A DNA stretch of 64,000 nucleotides from Bisporella sp. PMI_857 (lineage: Eukaryota; Ascomycota; Leotiomycetes; Helotiales; Helotiaceae): contig JAJSPD010000023.1 in NCBI GenBank assembly GCA_021307315.1, forward strand, positions 558,001 through 622,000, given 5' to 3'. Position numbers and translations under genes: made by a program. The notes beneath the pieces were generated by a model that was not told the DNA's origin, made no database searches, and saw only the letters and a list, made by a program, of their open reading frames with translations. Positions 51,555 through 61,654 of the stretch are shown here, in pieces (position 1 is the first letter of the stretch; each line of letters begins with the position of its first letter).

Positions 51555-54500
51555 ATGAGCTCCTGGATGAACGACACCGCCGTCCAAAACCATAATGGCG
51601 CAGGCTTCACTTCAAATGGAAATATGGTCGATCCTTCCGCTTTCATGGCCAACAACTTCGATCCCTCTCAATTCCAGAATAATCAGCTACAGCAGCGAAT
51701 GCAAAATGGCGCTGCCATGCGTAATGGATCACCAGCTTTCAACAACAACCCCGTATATCAAACAAACTCTGTGATACCATCCAAAAGACCTAGAGAAGCA
51801 AGTCTGGGGACGTCGCCCCGTCAAGCTCCTACAATGTTACCCAACTCTCGTTCGCAAACGCCCCAACAAACCCCGTACCCTGGCTACCAGCAGAATAATG
51901 CAGCACCACAACAGACCCCATATACACATCTGCAAAATGGATCAACAAATGGTAGCCCCTCGCCCATCATGAACAATCCACTGGTACGTCCAGGCGGCGT
52001 ACCACAACGAGTATCAACCGCTTCCCCCCATCCTTTCTCTCCAGCTGGCCAGCAACAGTTTGCGCCGCAGCCTTCGCCTTCGCAGTCCGAGCATGGAAGC
52101 CGTATAGATACACCACAAAATCCATACGCGCAGAATCCCGGGTTTGCGCAAGGCTTCAGTCAAACATTTACACCTCCTTCAGGTCGGAGCTCGGTTCCTC
52201 CTCAAAACCCTGTCACACCCCAGCTCCAGCAGATGCAACAGAACCAAATGTTCTCGCAGCAGCAGGCGGCTCAACAAGCCCAGCAGCAGCGAGCAACGGC
52301 TGAGCAGCAAAAGATGATGTATCAAATGAAGCTACAGCAGACGCTACAGCAACAAAATGCTATGGCCCAGCGGCAGGGCATGCCGCAGAATGCAAGTCCA
52401 ATGGCCAAAGGTCCAGCACAAGGGCCCAATGGCCAAATGATGGGCATACAACCTCAAGCGCCGGCTCAATCCCGAGGACCTAATCCTGAACAATTTGTCA
52501 AAAGCTTAAGGTCATTCATGCAACAGAAAGGATTACAGTTAGATGAGAATCCTATGGTAGAGGGTCGGCAGGTACCAATAATTTCTTTATATCTGGCCGT
52601 ATTGAGATTTGGGGGTTTCAAGAAAGTAACGCAGGCAAACGGATGGAGTCAAGTTGCTTTGACTATGCACTTTCCCCCGCCACAAGTCCCAAGTGTCGCA
52701 CAAATACTGAAGGGACTTTATGAACGGTATTTGGTTATGTTTGAGGAGGCTTGGCAGCAAAATCAGCAAAGACAGAGGATGGCAGTCATGCAGAATCAAC
52801 AACAACAGCAACAGCAACAACAGGCTGCTAGGAATATGGCCATGGGCGGTCAAATGTCTCCCACGAAACAAATGATGCCTCAAAATGCGATGCAGCAGCC
52901 TCACCAGTATGCTCAGCAACAACAAATGCTAGCTCAACAGCTTGCACAATCTCAAACAGGGAATTCCGCTAAAATTATGACACCCGCGCAACAGCCAGCG
53001 ATTAATGGCTTCTCTACTCCGCTGCCACCCCAAACGCACCCTCAGCATCCCTCCCACGCACGGAATAGTCTCTCGAGAAGTACGGAGAGTGGTCCACAAA
53101 ATGGGGGATCTTTTGCAATGCCTTCGCCAGTGACAAGTACGAAAGGAGGCAGTTTGTCTATGCCATCGCCCCAGGTCGACACTAAGCCTGCTGTGCCTCC
53201 GGTTCCACAAGAATTTAATCTTTCTGATGAGTTTAATCCTAGAGTTCGAGTCTTGGATACTTTTGGTGGTGTCGAGCTAGAATCTTTAAACAGACTGGGC
53301 TTGCAATTAGCCATGGCCAGGCCTGATGTCCCTCCTTTACACGACTTGGGTACCATTGATATTCATGCTTTGACGATGAGTCTCCAATCTGGAATTCCTG
53401 CCGAGGTCCGGCTAGCCTTGGACCATCTAACAATCCTCTCCGCGGATGCAAGAACTCCATTGGATCTGAAGTGGTGTGAAGATCTAGTGGACACGCTGAT
53501 AGATTGCGCTGAGGAACAAATCGAAGCATTAGCTGAAAACGCCGCAGAGGTATCAGACGTGATGTTGATCAATCCTTACGAGGATGTGTTACGTTACTGT
53601 CGCAATGAACAAGAGATGTTGCAGGATATTCCCACCTTTGCTTCGCCTGAATACGAGCTTGATCGAGCCGTGGAGAGGCTCATTTGCATTACAACTTTGA
53701 TGCGCAATCTTTCGTTCTACGAGCCCAATCACAACTTCCTCGCTGATGAAACAGTCATCAAATTCCTATGCGTCATCATTAGACATCTCGGTACCCGCAA
53801 CATGCTCCTACGTTCACATCGCAATACCCTAGACTTCATGAAGGACGTCATCATATTCCTCTCAAACCTAGCTCAAGCCATCGAGTTGCCCGGGCGGGAA
53901 CAAGCCCTTTGCTTGCTTCACTTTCTCTTAGCATTTGCACCATGCCCATCACCAAATTTCGCAAGCGGAGACCGAATATCATTCTCTTCGTATGATCCTG
54001 CCGTTCATCGATATCTTCCGCCTGCGCTTGATAGTCTTGCTAAACTCCTCGCTCGGGACGAACCCAACCGATCTCATTATAAGACCATATTTGCTTCTGA
54101 CGCATCTTCAAGTCCTCCATATGATCTCCTCACTAGATCTTTTGGCCTTGCGATATCACCAATACCAGATGAGAAACAAGACACGAAACGTGGAAATTTA
54201 GGCCTCCTCGTTGAAGCTCGCAAGCCAATCTTGATGCAGGGCATGCTAGCTGCAGAGATCCTGTCCCATCTAGCGCCGGGTTTTGACGCTGGCCTAGCCA
54301 TGTCATGGCTAACATCCGAGGATGGGTTTGCCCAGAATCTTTTCCGAATGGTATTATCTTTGACTCTTGATGTGCCTCCACAACTTCCCCATTCAAGATC
54401 TCAAACTTCCGCCAAAGGATTTGACGATGAGGCATTACTTCGCATTGCCATGGATGGGCTTGCTGTACTGCATCGCCTTGCCGAAAAATCCAGAGGTACA

Positions 54501-54635
54501 GATTCTGTCAAGCCCAAACTACCCGCAACAGCAATGCCGACCAAGGAAACTCTACTAGCCGCTCTCGAGATCAAGCATCCTCGATACCAAGGTGTCCTTA
54601 AAAGATTATGTGTATATGCGGGATTGGACAATTGA
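51555..54635 (+). CDS. swi1: SWI/SNF chromatin-remodelling subunit Swi1 (ARID protein)
   Basis: A 1026-aa protein in one exon. Residues 1-310 and 405-570 are low-complexity, rich in Gln, Asn, Pro and Ser, with Gln runs near 225-265 and 412-424. The ARID/BRIGHT DNA-binding domain is about 312-402 ('EQFVKSLRSFMQQKGL', 'ISLYLAVLRFGGFKKVTQANGWSQVALTM', 'LKGLYERYLVMFEEAW'). The C-terminal half (about 575-1026) is a helical domain typical of fungal Swi1: 'RVLDTFGGVELESLNRLGLQLA', 'DKWCEDLVDTLID'-like, 'LDRAVERLICITTLMRNLSFYEPNHNFL', and ending 'VLKRLCVYAGLDN'. It is the ARID1/SWI1 subunit of the nucleosome-remodelling SWI/SNF complex. The start ATG at 51555 follows a splice acceptor by 13 nt. The lack of introns over 3 kb contrasts with its neighbours. 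Confidence 0.93.
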   Translation: MSSWMNDTAVQNHNGAGFTSNGNMVDPSAFMANNFDPSQFQNNQLQQRMQNGAAMRNGSPAFNNNPVYQTNSVIPSKRPREASLGTSPRQAPTMLPNSRSQTPQQTPYPGYQQNNAAPQQTPYTHLQNGSTNGSPSPIMNNPLVRPGGVPQRVSTASPHPFSPAGQQQFAPQPSPSQSEHGSRIDTPQNPYAQNPGFAQGFSQTFTPPSGRSSVPPQNPVTPQLQQMQQNQMFSQQQAAQQAQQQRATAEQQKMMYQMKLQQTLQQQNAMAQRQGMPQNASPMAKGPAQGPNGQMMGIQPQAPAQSRGPNPEQFVKSLRSFMQQKGLQLDENPMVEGRQVPIISLYLAVLRFGGFKKVTQANGWSQVALTMHFPPPQVPSVAQILKGLYERYLVMFEEAWQQNQQRQRMAVMQNQQQQQQQQQAARNMAMGGQMSPTKQMMPQNAMQQPHQYAQQQQMLAQQLAQSQTGNSAKIMTPAQQPAINGFSTPLPPQTHPQHPSHARNSLSRSTESGPQNGGSFAMPSPVTSTKGGSLSMPSPQVDTKPAVPPVPQEFNLSDEFNPRVRVLDTFGGVELESLNRLGLQLAMARPDVPPLHDLGTIDIHALTMSLQSGIPAEVRLALDHLTILSADARTPLDLKWCEDLVDTLIDCAEEQIEALAENAAEVSDVMLINPYEDVLRYCRNEQEMLQDIPTFASPEYELDRAVERLICITTLMRNLSFYEPNHNFLADETVIKFLCVIIRHLGTRNMLLRSHRNTLDFMKDVIIFLSNLAQAIELPGREQALCLLHFLLAFAPCPSPNFASGDRISFSSYDPAVHRYLPPALDSLAKLLARDEPNRSHYKTIFASDASSSPPYDLLTRSFGLAISPIPDEKQDTKRGNLGLLVEARKPILMQGMLAAEILSHLAPGFDAGLAMSWLTSEDGFAQNLFRMVLSLTLDVPPQLPHSRSQTSAKGFDDEALLRIAMDGLAVLHRLAEKSRGTDSVKPKLPATAMPTKETLLAALEIKHPRYQGVLKRLCVYAGLDN

Positions 54636-54974
54636 GCTTTCTTTATTCCTGTAACACATTCAATAGACGCATCTATGACCTCTATCAGCGTATGGCGCAG
54701 GCGTTTCAAATTTCACAGGTGTTACTAGCATGAATTCGGTGCGGTATGTTTTCATTGGGGGTATATGGTTATTGTACAAGTCCATGGTCTCTTCTGGATA
54801 TGAAGAGGGAAGTAGCCGGTGTAAATAACATATCAGGAGTCGGTCTACCCGATCCTCAGAATAGGATAATCCTTCGACAGTTCAAATCAGAATTTGCTGA
54901 TCTCCTTGAAATTTTCCTCCAAATTTACATCGTACTTTTACAGTGATCCAACTCGTCAAATCATTGAGTGTCTT
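54636..54974. other. Convergent spacer swi1 / mL49
   Basis: About 340 nt of 3' flanking sequence between swi1 (+) and the mL49 gene (-). No gene was seen. Confidence 0.65.
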
Positions 54975-55424
54975 TCAAAACTTGTTGTCCTCTAAGAATT
55001 TTATGACTTCAGGCTTCTTATGTCCCTACGCAATATTAATCGATATTGGTCCTGTAGTCAAAACCCCATACGATCATACCTTGATGATTATCTGCTGTGT
55101 CAACTGATTGATCATGATATCTTTCTCCTCCAGCCTCAATGCCTGGAGCAGGTCACTCCGTAATGCTTTGATGTTTCCTTCAATCTTTCGGACCTTCGTC
55201 TGGTGCAGATTACCACCACGCTTCCACAGTAGGTACACAGGCAGGTTGTTTGTGCCTGACCGTGCGATCCTGTATGGCTTGGGTATAGTGGATGGAGCTG
55301 ATGGTGTGGATTGCTTTGAAGCTGTCACTGGGGATGCGGATGTAGATGCGTTAGCTATGCCGAGAAAGTGTTTGAGCGTCGATGGTCGTGGCATGCCCAT
55401 CGGCCTTAAGAATGAAAGTGACAT
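54975..55424 (-). CDS. img2: Mitochondrial large-subunit ribosomal protein mL49 (Img2)
   Basis: A 131-aa protein with exons 55424-55080 and 55025-54975 (396 nt, exact; 54-nt intron). Residues 1-45 are Ser/Thr/Ala-rich with basic residues, fitting a mitochondrial presequence. The Img2 domain follows (about 48-131): 'PYRIARSGTNNLPVYLLWKRGGNLHQTKVRKIEG', then 'KALRSDLLQALRLEEKDIMINQLTQQIIIK', and exon 2 completes 'GHKKPEVIKFLEDNKF', the standard end of the family. A component of the mitochondrial 54S ribosome. It lies head to head with the eIF3e gene, 206 bp apart. Confidence 0.93.
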
Positions 55425-55630
55425 GATCGAGGTCGAAAGGTATGAAAATTAGATGAGTCGTAGGAAACGGGGTGCTCTGCTCTTGTGGATGTCTCTGTCG
55501 TCGCCAAATCTTTCACAATCAGTCGCGACAAGCGCGAGGCTAGCGTCTTGGCGTCTATGGACACACTCGGCGCACAAATATTCAATAATTAACCCCACCA
55601 CGAACCTTCAAAGTTGATCAAGTCGCAACC
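55425..55630. promoter_or_regulatory. Shared bidirectional promoter mL49 / eIF3e
   Basis: Only 206 bp separate the start codons of two divergent translation genes, so both leaders and promoters must share or abut here. A short overlap of regulation between mitochondrial and cytosolic translation is possible but unproven. No clear TATA box was seen. Confidence 0.6.
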
Positions 55631-57032
55631 ATGGCGGACAATAAGCCCACGACAGCAAATGACCTGCTCAAAAGCTCTCAGTCCCAGGCGAAGACCCCCG
55701 AAGAAGTCGCAAAAGAGCACGACCTGTTACCGAAACTCATCACCCACCTCGATCGCCATTTAATCTTTCCGTTGTTGCAGTTTGCAGAGCAAGAGGTCGA
55801 TGAGCCTGAGGAGATCACGAAGGCAAAATATGAGCTGCTTAAAAAGACAAACATGACGGATTATGTGGCGAGCTTGTACTGCGAGATCAATAATGCAGAG
55901 GAGGCACCAAAGGAGTTCGCGCAGAAGAGACAGGAGGTTTTGGATCGCTTGGAGTTGTTTGGGCAGGAAAGCGAGAAGATTGTGGAGTTATTGCAGACAG
56001 AGGATGTTATCAACAACTTACGGAGCGACAAAGTGGCTAACTTGGAATATTTGAAGAAGGAACATGGCGTATGTTTTAGTCCCGATCATTATGGAGCTTT
56101 TTCTAACTTCAGTGCAGGTTACTGTTGAGATGGTCGATACTCTTTATGATTTTGGCAACTTCCAATACAGCTGTGGCAACTACCAAGCTGCGGCAGATCT
56201 CCTCTATCAGTTCCGTGTTCTGTCCACAGACAATGACAAAGTATCAGCCGCCACATGGGGAAAGCTAGCTTCTGAGATCCTTACTACGAACTGGGAATCC
56301 GCAATGGAGGAAGTTAACAAGGTCAAAGAATCGATCGATACCAAGCTCTTCAGCAACCCTCTAGCACAGCTCACTCACCGAACATGGCTCATTCATTGGG
56401 CACTCTTCCCCTTCTTCAACTACGAGCCCGCCAAAGAGACACTTAGCGAACTTTTCTTCTCCGCCCCATTCATCAACACCATTCAAACCGCCTGTCCCTG
56501 GATTTTAAGATACCTGACCGCAGCGGTTATCACCAACCGCAACCGGACAAGAAATACAGGCCAATATCAAAAGCAGCTGAAGGATATCATACGTATTGTT
56601 AAGCAAGAAAATTACGAATATAACGACCCAGTCACGGAGTTCATCAAAGCGTTGTACATAGATTTCGACTTTGAGGAGGCTCAAAAGAAACTTTCTGAGG
56701 CGGAAGAAGTGCTGCGTTCAGATTTCTTCCTTGTCGCAGCATCAGATTCCTTTGTCGACGCAGCCAGACATCTGATCTCAGAGCTCTACTGCAAGATCCA
56801 CCAAAGAATTGATATTAAGGATCTAAGCACACGGTTAGGATTGAATCAAGACGAAGGAGAGAAGTGGATCGTCAATCTGATCAGAGATACAAGGGTTGAT
56901 GCCAAGATCGACTATAAGGAGGGAACCGTGGTCATGAACCACCCTCCAAGCAGTGTGTACCAGCAAGTTATCGAGCGAACGAAGGGTGGGTTCTTTAGGA
57001 CACAGGTCCTAAGCGCTGCTGTTGCGAAGTGA
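55631..57032 (+). CDS. int6: Translation initiation factor eIF3 subunit e
   Basis: A 450-aa protein with exons 55631-56068 and 56118-57032 (1353 nt, exact; 49-nt intron at a phase-0 joint). It begins [13 protein letters not shown], then the eIF3e N-terminal domain ('[24 protein letters not shown]', '[18 protein letters not shown]', '[19 protein letters not shown]'). After the splice come '[36 protein letters not shown]' and TPR-like helices. The PCI domain (about 290-410) contains '[25 protein letters not shown]' and '[31 protein letters not shown]', with the family ending '[26 protein letters not shown]'. It acts in the 43S pre-initiation complex in the cytosol. The start context CAACCATGGCG is good. 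Confidence 0.96.
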
Positions 57033-58153
57033 TGTGGTTTGGTGCTGGGTTGAGGCATGCATGGCTGGCGTTCTGGCTGGGCAAGCAAAAATCAATGGAT
57101 GTGTATGTACTGGCTAATTAGCTGGCGGATATCTTAGATGGTATTTATCGCGAACGAAGGTTTTGAAGCATTTTTTTGTCGTCCAATTTCGATATAAAAG
57201 ACGTGATTGATCATTTGCAGGTATTATGAAGGGATTAGGATTTGGCATGCAAGTGCAGCTATATCAGTCCATAGGTCTAGTTGTGCCTGCACTGTTCTTA
57301 GGACATAGTTTTGCTTTTCTCTTGCATGCGGCAGTTTAGCTTGCGAGTTTCTGCTTGATCAGCGACAGCGCTTTCATAATAGCGCCTAGGCTTCTCTAAC
57401 ACCTCGTAGATGACCAGAACATGCTGCGCAAAAACAGCAGTTGGAATTTCGTAAAGTGTCTGGGCGGCGGTGGCGACCTTGGACCACGCCCTATAATATA
57501 ACGCACATTTAGGGTTTCCGTATGGCTACAACTACTTGGGCAAGTGCCGATGCATACAGACGTTGTGTCGTGCAGCATGCAGAAGTGACGAATACAAAGT
57601 AGCCTCATCGGAGGTCTTACAGATGACATGATATCTCAAAACGCGGATAACGGCAGACGCTAGTGCAATTGGCTTATCAGAGAGCGGGCAAAGTTTCTGT
57701 TGTGTTACCCAACCATAACTCTCTCCGACCAGACAACTGCTCGATCATAACTTTCAGCGGCACATCTCCAAGTGCAGAATGTGAGTGTTTTCGATGCTGT
57801 AACGCGCCCTGAATTATTGCCGGCAGATATACCAACTTTGCGCTTGAAGCAACAGCCGTTACTGTACTTTGGGGGGCTAGTTGCCATGTGAGAATTACTC
57901 CTTCTGGCCATCGTACCTCGTGTCGCCCTGTGCGAAGGTGTCGTGTAACCCTCCGTTCAATTTTATTATTTACACTTCTCTCGCCCAAGAATCCTTGCTG
58001 TTCTTTATCTTTTTCGGTGTTTTAAGGTTAAAGATTAAAGACTCAATCGGTGTATGCGGTCAAGATGACAAACCTCACGAGTATCAAGCATGGTAGTCCC
58101 TATTCTATTCCATCAAAGACATTTGGCCAATCTGATACCTAGGAGCCACCAGC
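57033..58153. other. Spacer between eIF3e and the P450
   Basis: The 3' flank of eIF3e and the promoter of the P450 gene. No coding sequence was recognised; frames on the minus strand near 57.4-58.0 kb have no features. Confidence 0.6.
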
Positions 58154-59914
58154 ATGGATGGTTCTGCCATAGGGAATTGGCTTTTGAAGAGCACACTCTT
58201 AATCGCAGCATGGGTCAGTGACAGCCTATTCCTCCTCTGTTCACAGAAATGTAGCACGTTTTACGCAATATCGACACTGACCGAACGCCAGCTCTTGAGT
58301 GTGGTCATATATCGTCTCTTCTTCCACCCTCTAGCAAACTATCCTGGTCCATTCTGGGCCAAGATAACAGATTGGTACAGTGTATACCACTGCTTGACCG
58401 GAAATCGACATTTAGAGTTCTACCGGATCCACCAGAAATATGGTAAGTAAAAACACAAATCACGATATCCTTTCTCTGCTGACAGCATGAGGGAAATTTG
58501 TACGTTATGGTCCGAACCGTCTCTCAGTCAACAGTGCCACAGGGCTCAAGGCAATTTATGGTCCAAAGACGAACAGCCAAAAATCTGGGTTCTATGAGGT
58601 CCTCATCAGATTCTTCCCCGCATTCAGCAGCCAATCCATTATCGATGAAAAGAAATTCCTTCACGCGGAGAAGAGAAAGACTCTATCACATGCACTTCAT
58701 CAGAGTAGCACTGCCAAAGGTATTGATGATGCCATATTGAATAATTTGGATATTCTATGCTCGAATCTGATCACGGGAAAGAACGATGATTGGTCTGGTC
58801 CTGTCAATATATCTAACGTAACGGCATACTTCTCCTTCGACATAATGGGAGAAGTCTGTTTTGGACGGAGGGTCGACATGCAAAATCGGACAGAAAACCG
58901 GCATATGCTTAATACCCTCTCCCAAGCTACGAAGGGTTTGGCTCTAGTAATAATCCTTTCTCTTTCTACTTTTCTCGCTAGCCTAACTAGATTTAGCTGG
59001 GACATATGCAAAAGCTCTTATCCACGGGTCTTCACAAAGTGCCTTTCGTGAAGCTCCTCAAGCAAATCGATGGCTACCGTGAATACAGCCGTCTGGAGTG
59101 CGACCGAGCTCTTGATAACAAGAGTGCAAAACCATACGTCTTCCAACACCTCCTTAGCGCCAAGAAGATTGCAAGCGAAGAGCCACTGTTCACCTATGAG
59201 GAGCTAGTCAGCGAATGCAGTCTCCTCATCATCGCAGGCTCTGACACGTCGTCCACATGCTTAGCAACAACCATTTTCTATCTCCTGCACAATCCAGCTT
59301 GCTACTCTCGCGTACAAGGAGAAGTACGGAGCAAGTTCACAACGGAGAGCGAGTTGAGAAATGGCGGGGAAAGGGTCAAGGATTGTACATACATGCGTGC
59401 ATGTATCGATGAGTCTCTTCGCATGGCGCCGCCTGTTGGATCTCAGCTACCGAGGGAAGTGTTGCCAGGTGGAATGGTGATAGATGAGCATCACATTTCT
59501 GCAGGTACAGAAGTCGGCACTCCTATCTACACGATACACCACAACGAGACATATTATCCCGATCCGTTCACATATAACCCAGATCGATGGATCGCGGATA
59601 CGGAGGGCCACGCAGAGAAGAACAATGCCAGTTTGAAGAAGGCAGAAAGCGCATTCTGCCCTTTCAGCGTTGGAGCGAGAAGCTGTGTAGGTAAGGACTT
59701 TGCCTATCACGAAGTCACGACTACGCTAGCGAGGCTACTATGGGCATTTGACATGAAATTGGCGGAGGGGAGGCTTGGGAATCTAGGCGGAGGGTGCAAG
59801 GGAATGGGAAGAGGAAGGGAAAGGGCGGGAGAGTATCAGCAGTGGGATGTATTCACTAGTACACATGATGGACCAATGATTCATGTCAGGAAGAGGATTG
59901 TCGACAACGCTTAA
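58154..59914 (+). CDS. Cytochrome P450 monooxygenase
   Basis: A 527-aa haem monooxygenase with exons 58154-58213, 58292-58442, 58492-58946 and 58997-59914 (1584 nt, exact). An N-terminal membrane anchor (about 8-35) leads to the proline hinge 'FFHPLANYPGPFWAKI'. I-helix: AGSDTSS (about 302). ExxR: ESLR (about 361-364), followed by 'PREVLPGGMVIDEHHISAGTEVGTPIY' and a PDRW motif. Haem loop: FSVGARSCVG with the ligand Cys at about 452. The 'PGG...I...AGT' region and 'YHE' after the loop resemble fungal CYP65/isotrichodermin-hydroxylase-like enzymes, but the subfamily and substrate are not certain. Intron 1 (78 nt, in frame) could be retained without a stop. It converges on the acyltransferase gene, 1.7 kb away. 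Confidence 0.92.
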
Positions 59915-61654
59915 TGGCTAGTAACTTTAGTAATACACAAAAGGGATTCTTTGCTTTTCAATGTTTATGAAAATGCATTTTAGGTCGCATGCTTGAGCCT
60001 ACGGCTTAACAATTCCTGGTGACTCGCGGTGGCGCAATGTCGGCTCAGGGGTAATCAGACGCTAAGCGAGAATCGCTCCGGGGAGCAGAGCTCACGTCTC
60101 TTATCTTGTCAACCTCTTCAGTTGTTTCAGTTTCCAAATCTTCTTTCCATGCCGACGTTCAAGTACCGGCATTGGCGCGTAACCCAGTGAACTCTAACCG
60201 GTTTGGCTCGGAACAAATAACACCCGGTCTCTTGCTTTTCTTCTCCCTCGGTCAGCCAAGCATAGGCGCCAAATGCAGAGCCAGGAAAGGGTGCGCCGTT
60301 TACCCGCCAAGGATAACATTACTCTCCGCAATACTATTGCGTGGCCTGGCCGTCCATACATTTGATAAATGTCTCATACGGCGGGTGTTTCGGTGCCAGC
60401 AAAAGGACCGAAAGTTTGCACTACGTGTTCGAAGATCAGTAGGGAAGCATCCATGATTCGAGAAAGATAGGATGACCGGCGGCTGGGTGGAAATTCATGG
60501 AGATTCTATCATGCCAGAGGCACGGAAGAATATGTAGAACACGGATTTGTTTTTCTCCTCGTCATGGGGGATGCTGTAGATGCTAGGGATCGCACGTACG
60601 CTTTGTTGGTCCGCTGCCGCTCTTCTACCTGGATTTGAATTCTCTATCGTCTAAACCTGGAGCTCATTCCGGGTGTCGGCACTTGATCACCCTTTGTAGG
60701 CCTCCTGTGAAGTGTTCGATGACACAGCTTTGTTCTGGAAGAAGTTGGGTTTAGGAAAATCGAGAGGGGAATGGGTCATCCCGGCATTAGTAAAGACTGC
60801 AGGTGATGTATGAATAAAGGTTGAAAGCTTGAGACGAGGCGAGGCTACGAGGCTGCTCTCTTGGTACCCGTTGGGTAGAGCGGTTGCACAACTGCAAGGC
60901 GTCTGTACCTACGAAGTACCAAGTTACCTACATCATTAGAATTGTCTACCGCCAACCTACCCTTAGAGTCATGAGGACGTTATGTGCAGCGTCGTGTACG
61001 CAGGACAGAAATAGGAAGACGTTTATTGAGCTAGGATCAGATCACCTGTGTTTTGAAACGAGACCTTCGCGGTGTGCGGAAGAGGGATCCGCATGTGTGG
61101 CGGACTTCGTGTGATGCTGAGTAACATATCGATGGATGTCCGTCGCAGTGGAGGAGGTTTACATATGGATATCATGTGGCCATGACAGAAGGTCCCAAAT
61201 AGAACACACATGGCTACCTTGTTGTGTTTCTATACACTCATGTTTCATCACATTTGTGACGTAGCTGGTACAACTGCCATGTACTTTTCGTACAGGCCCA
61301 AATAAAAACCTTATTAGAGAGGGCCATTTCATGAGTAAATAATCCCAGGCACACCAATCAAAGTACTGTAATTTGCCACGAGAGCGAAATAAGGTTTGTT
61401 TGAGTCTATATGAAAGTAACATGGGGGAAGTATGTTCTCTAGCCGAGCCCAAAAACGATCACACTCAGGTAAATACATATTGATATCATTATGGGTATTA
61501 TATACAAAGATGCAGAACATATCATGAAGCGGCCATCTATCCAAGAGGTCCACCCAACCAACTCCGATGCAAATGCGTACAGATGTTACCGCTGGACAAT
61601 GCCATGCAATGCGCTAATCAGACGCCACGCCATCATCTATGAAATTCATTTAAA
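59915..61654. other. 1.7-kb convergent spacer
   Basis: Between the P450 (+) and the acyltransferase (-). No coding sequence was recognised. A tRNA-sized inverted repeat at 60860-60923 is discussed in the findings; it is not a functional tRNA as read. Confidence 0.55.
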
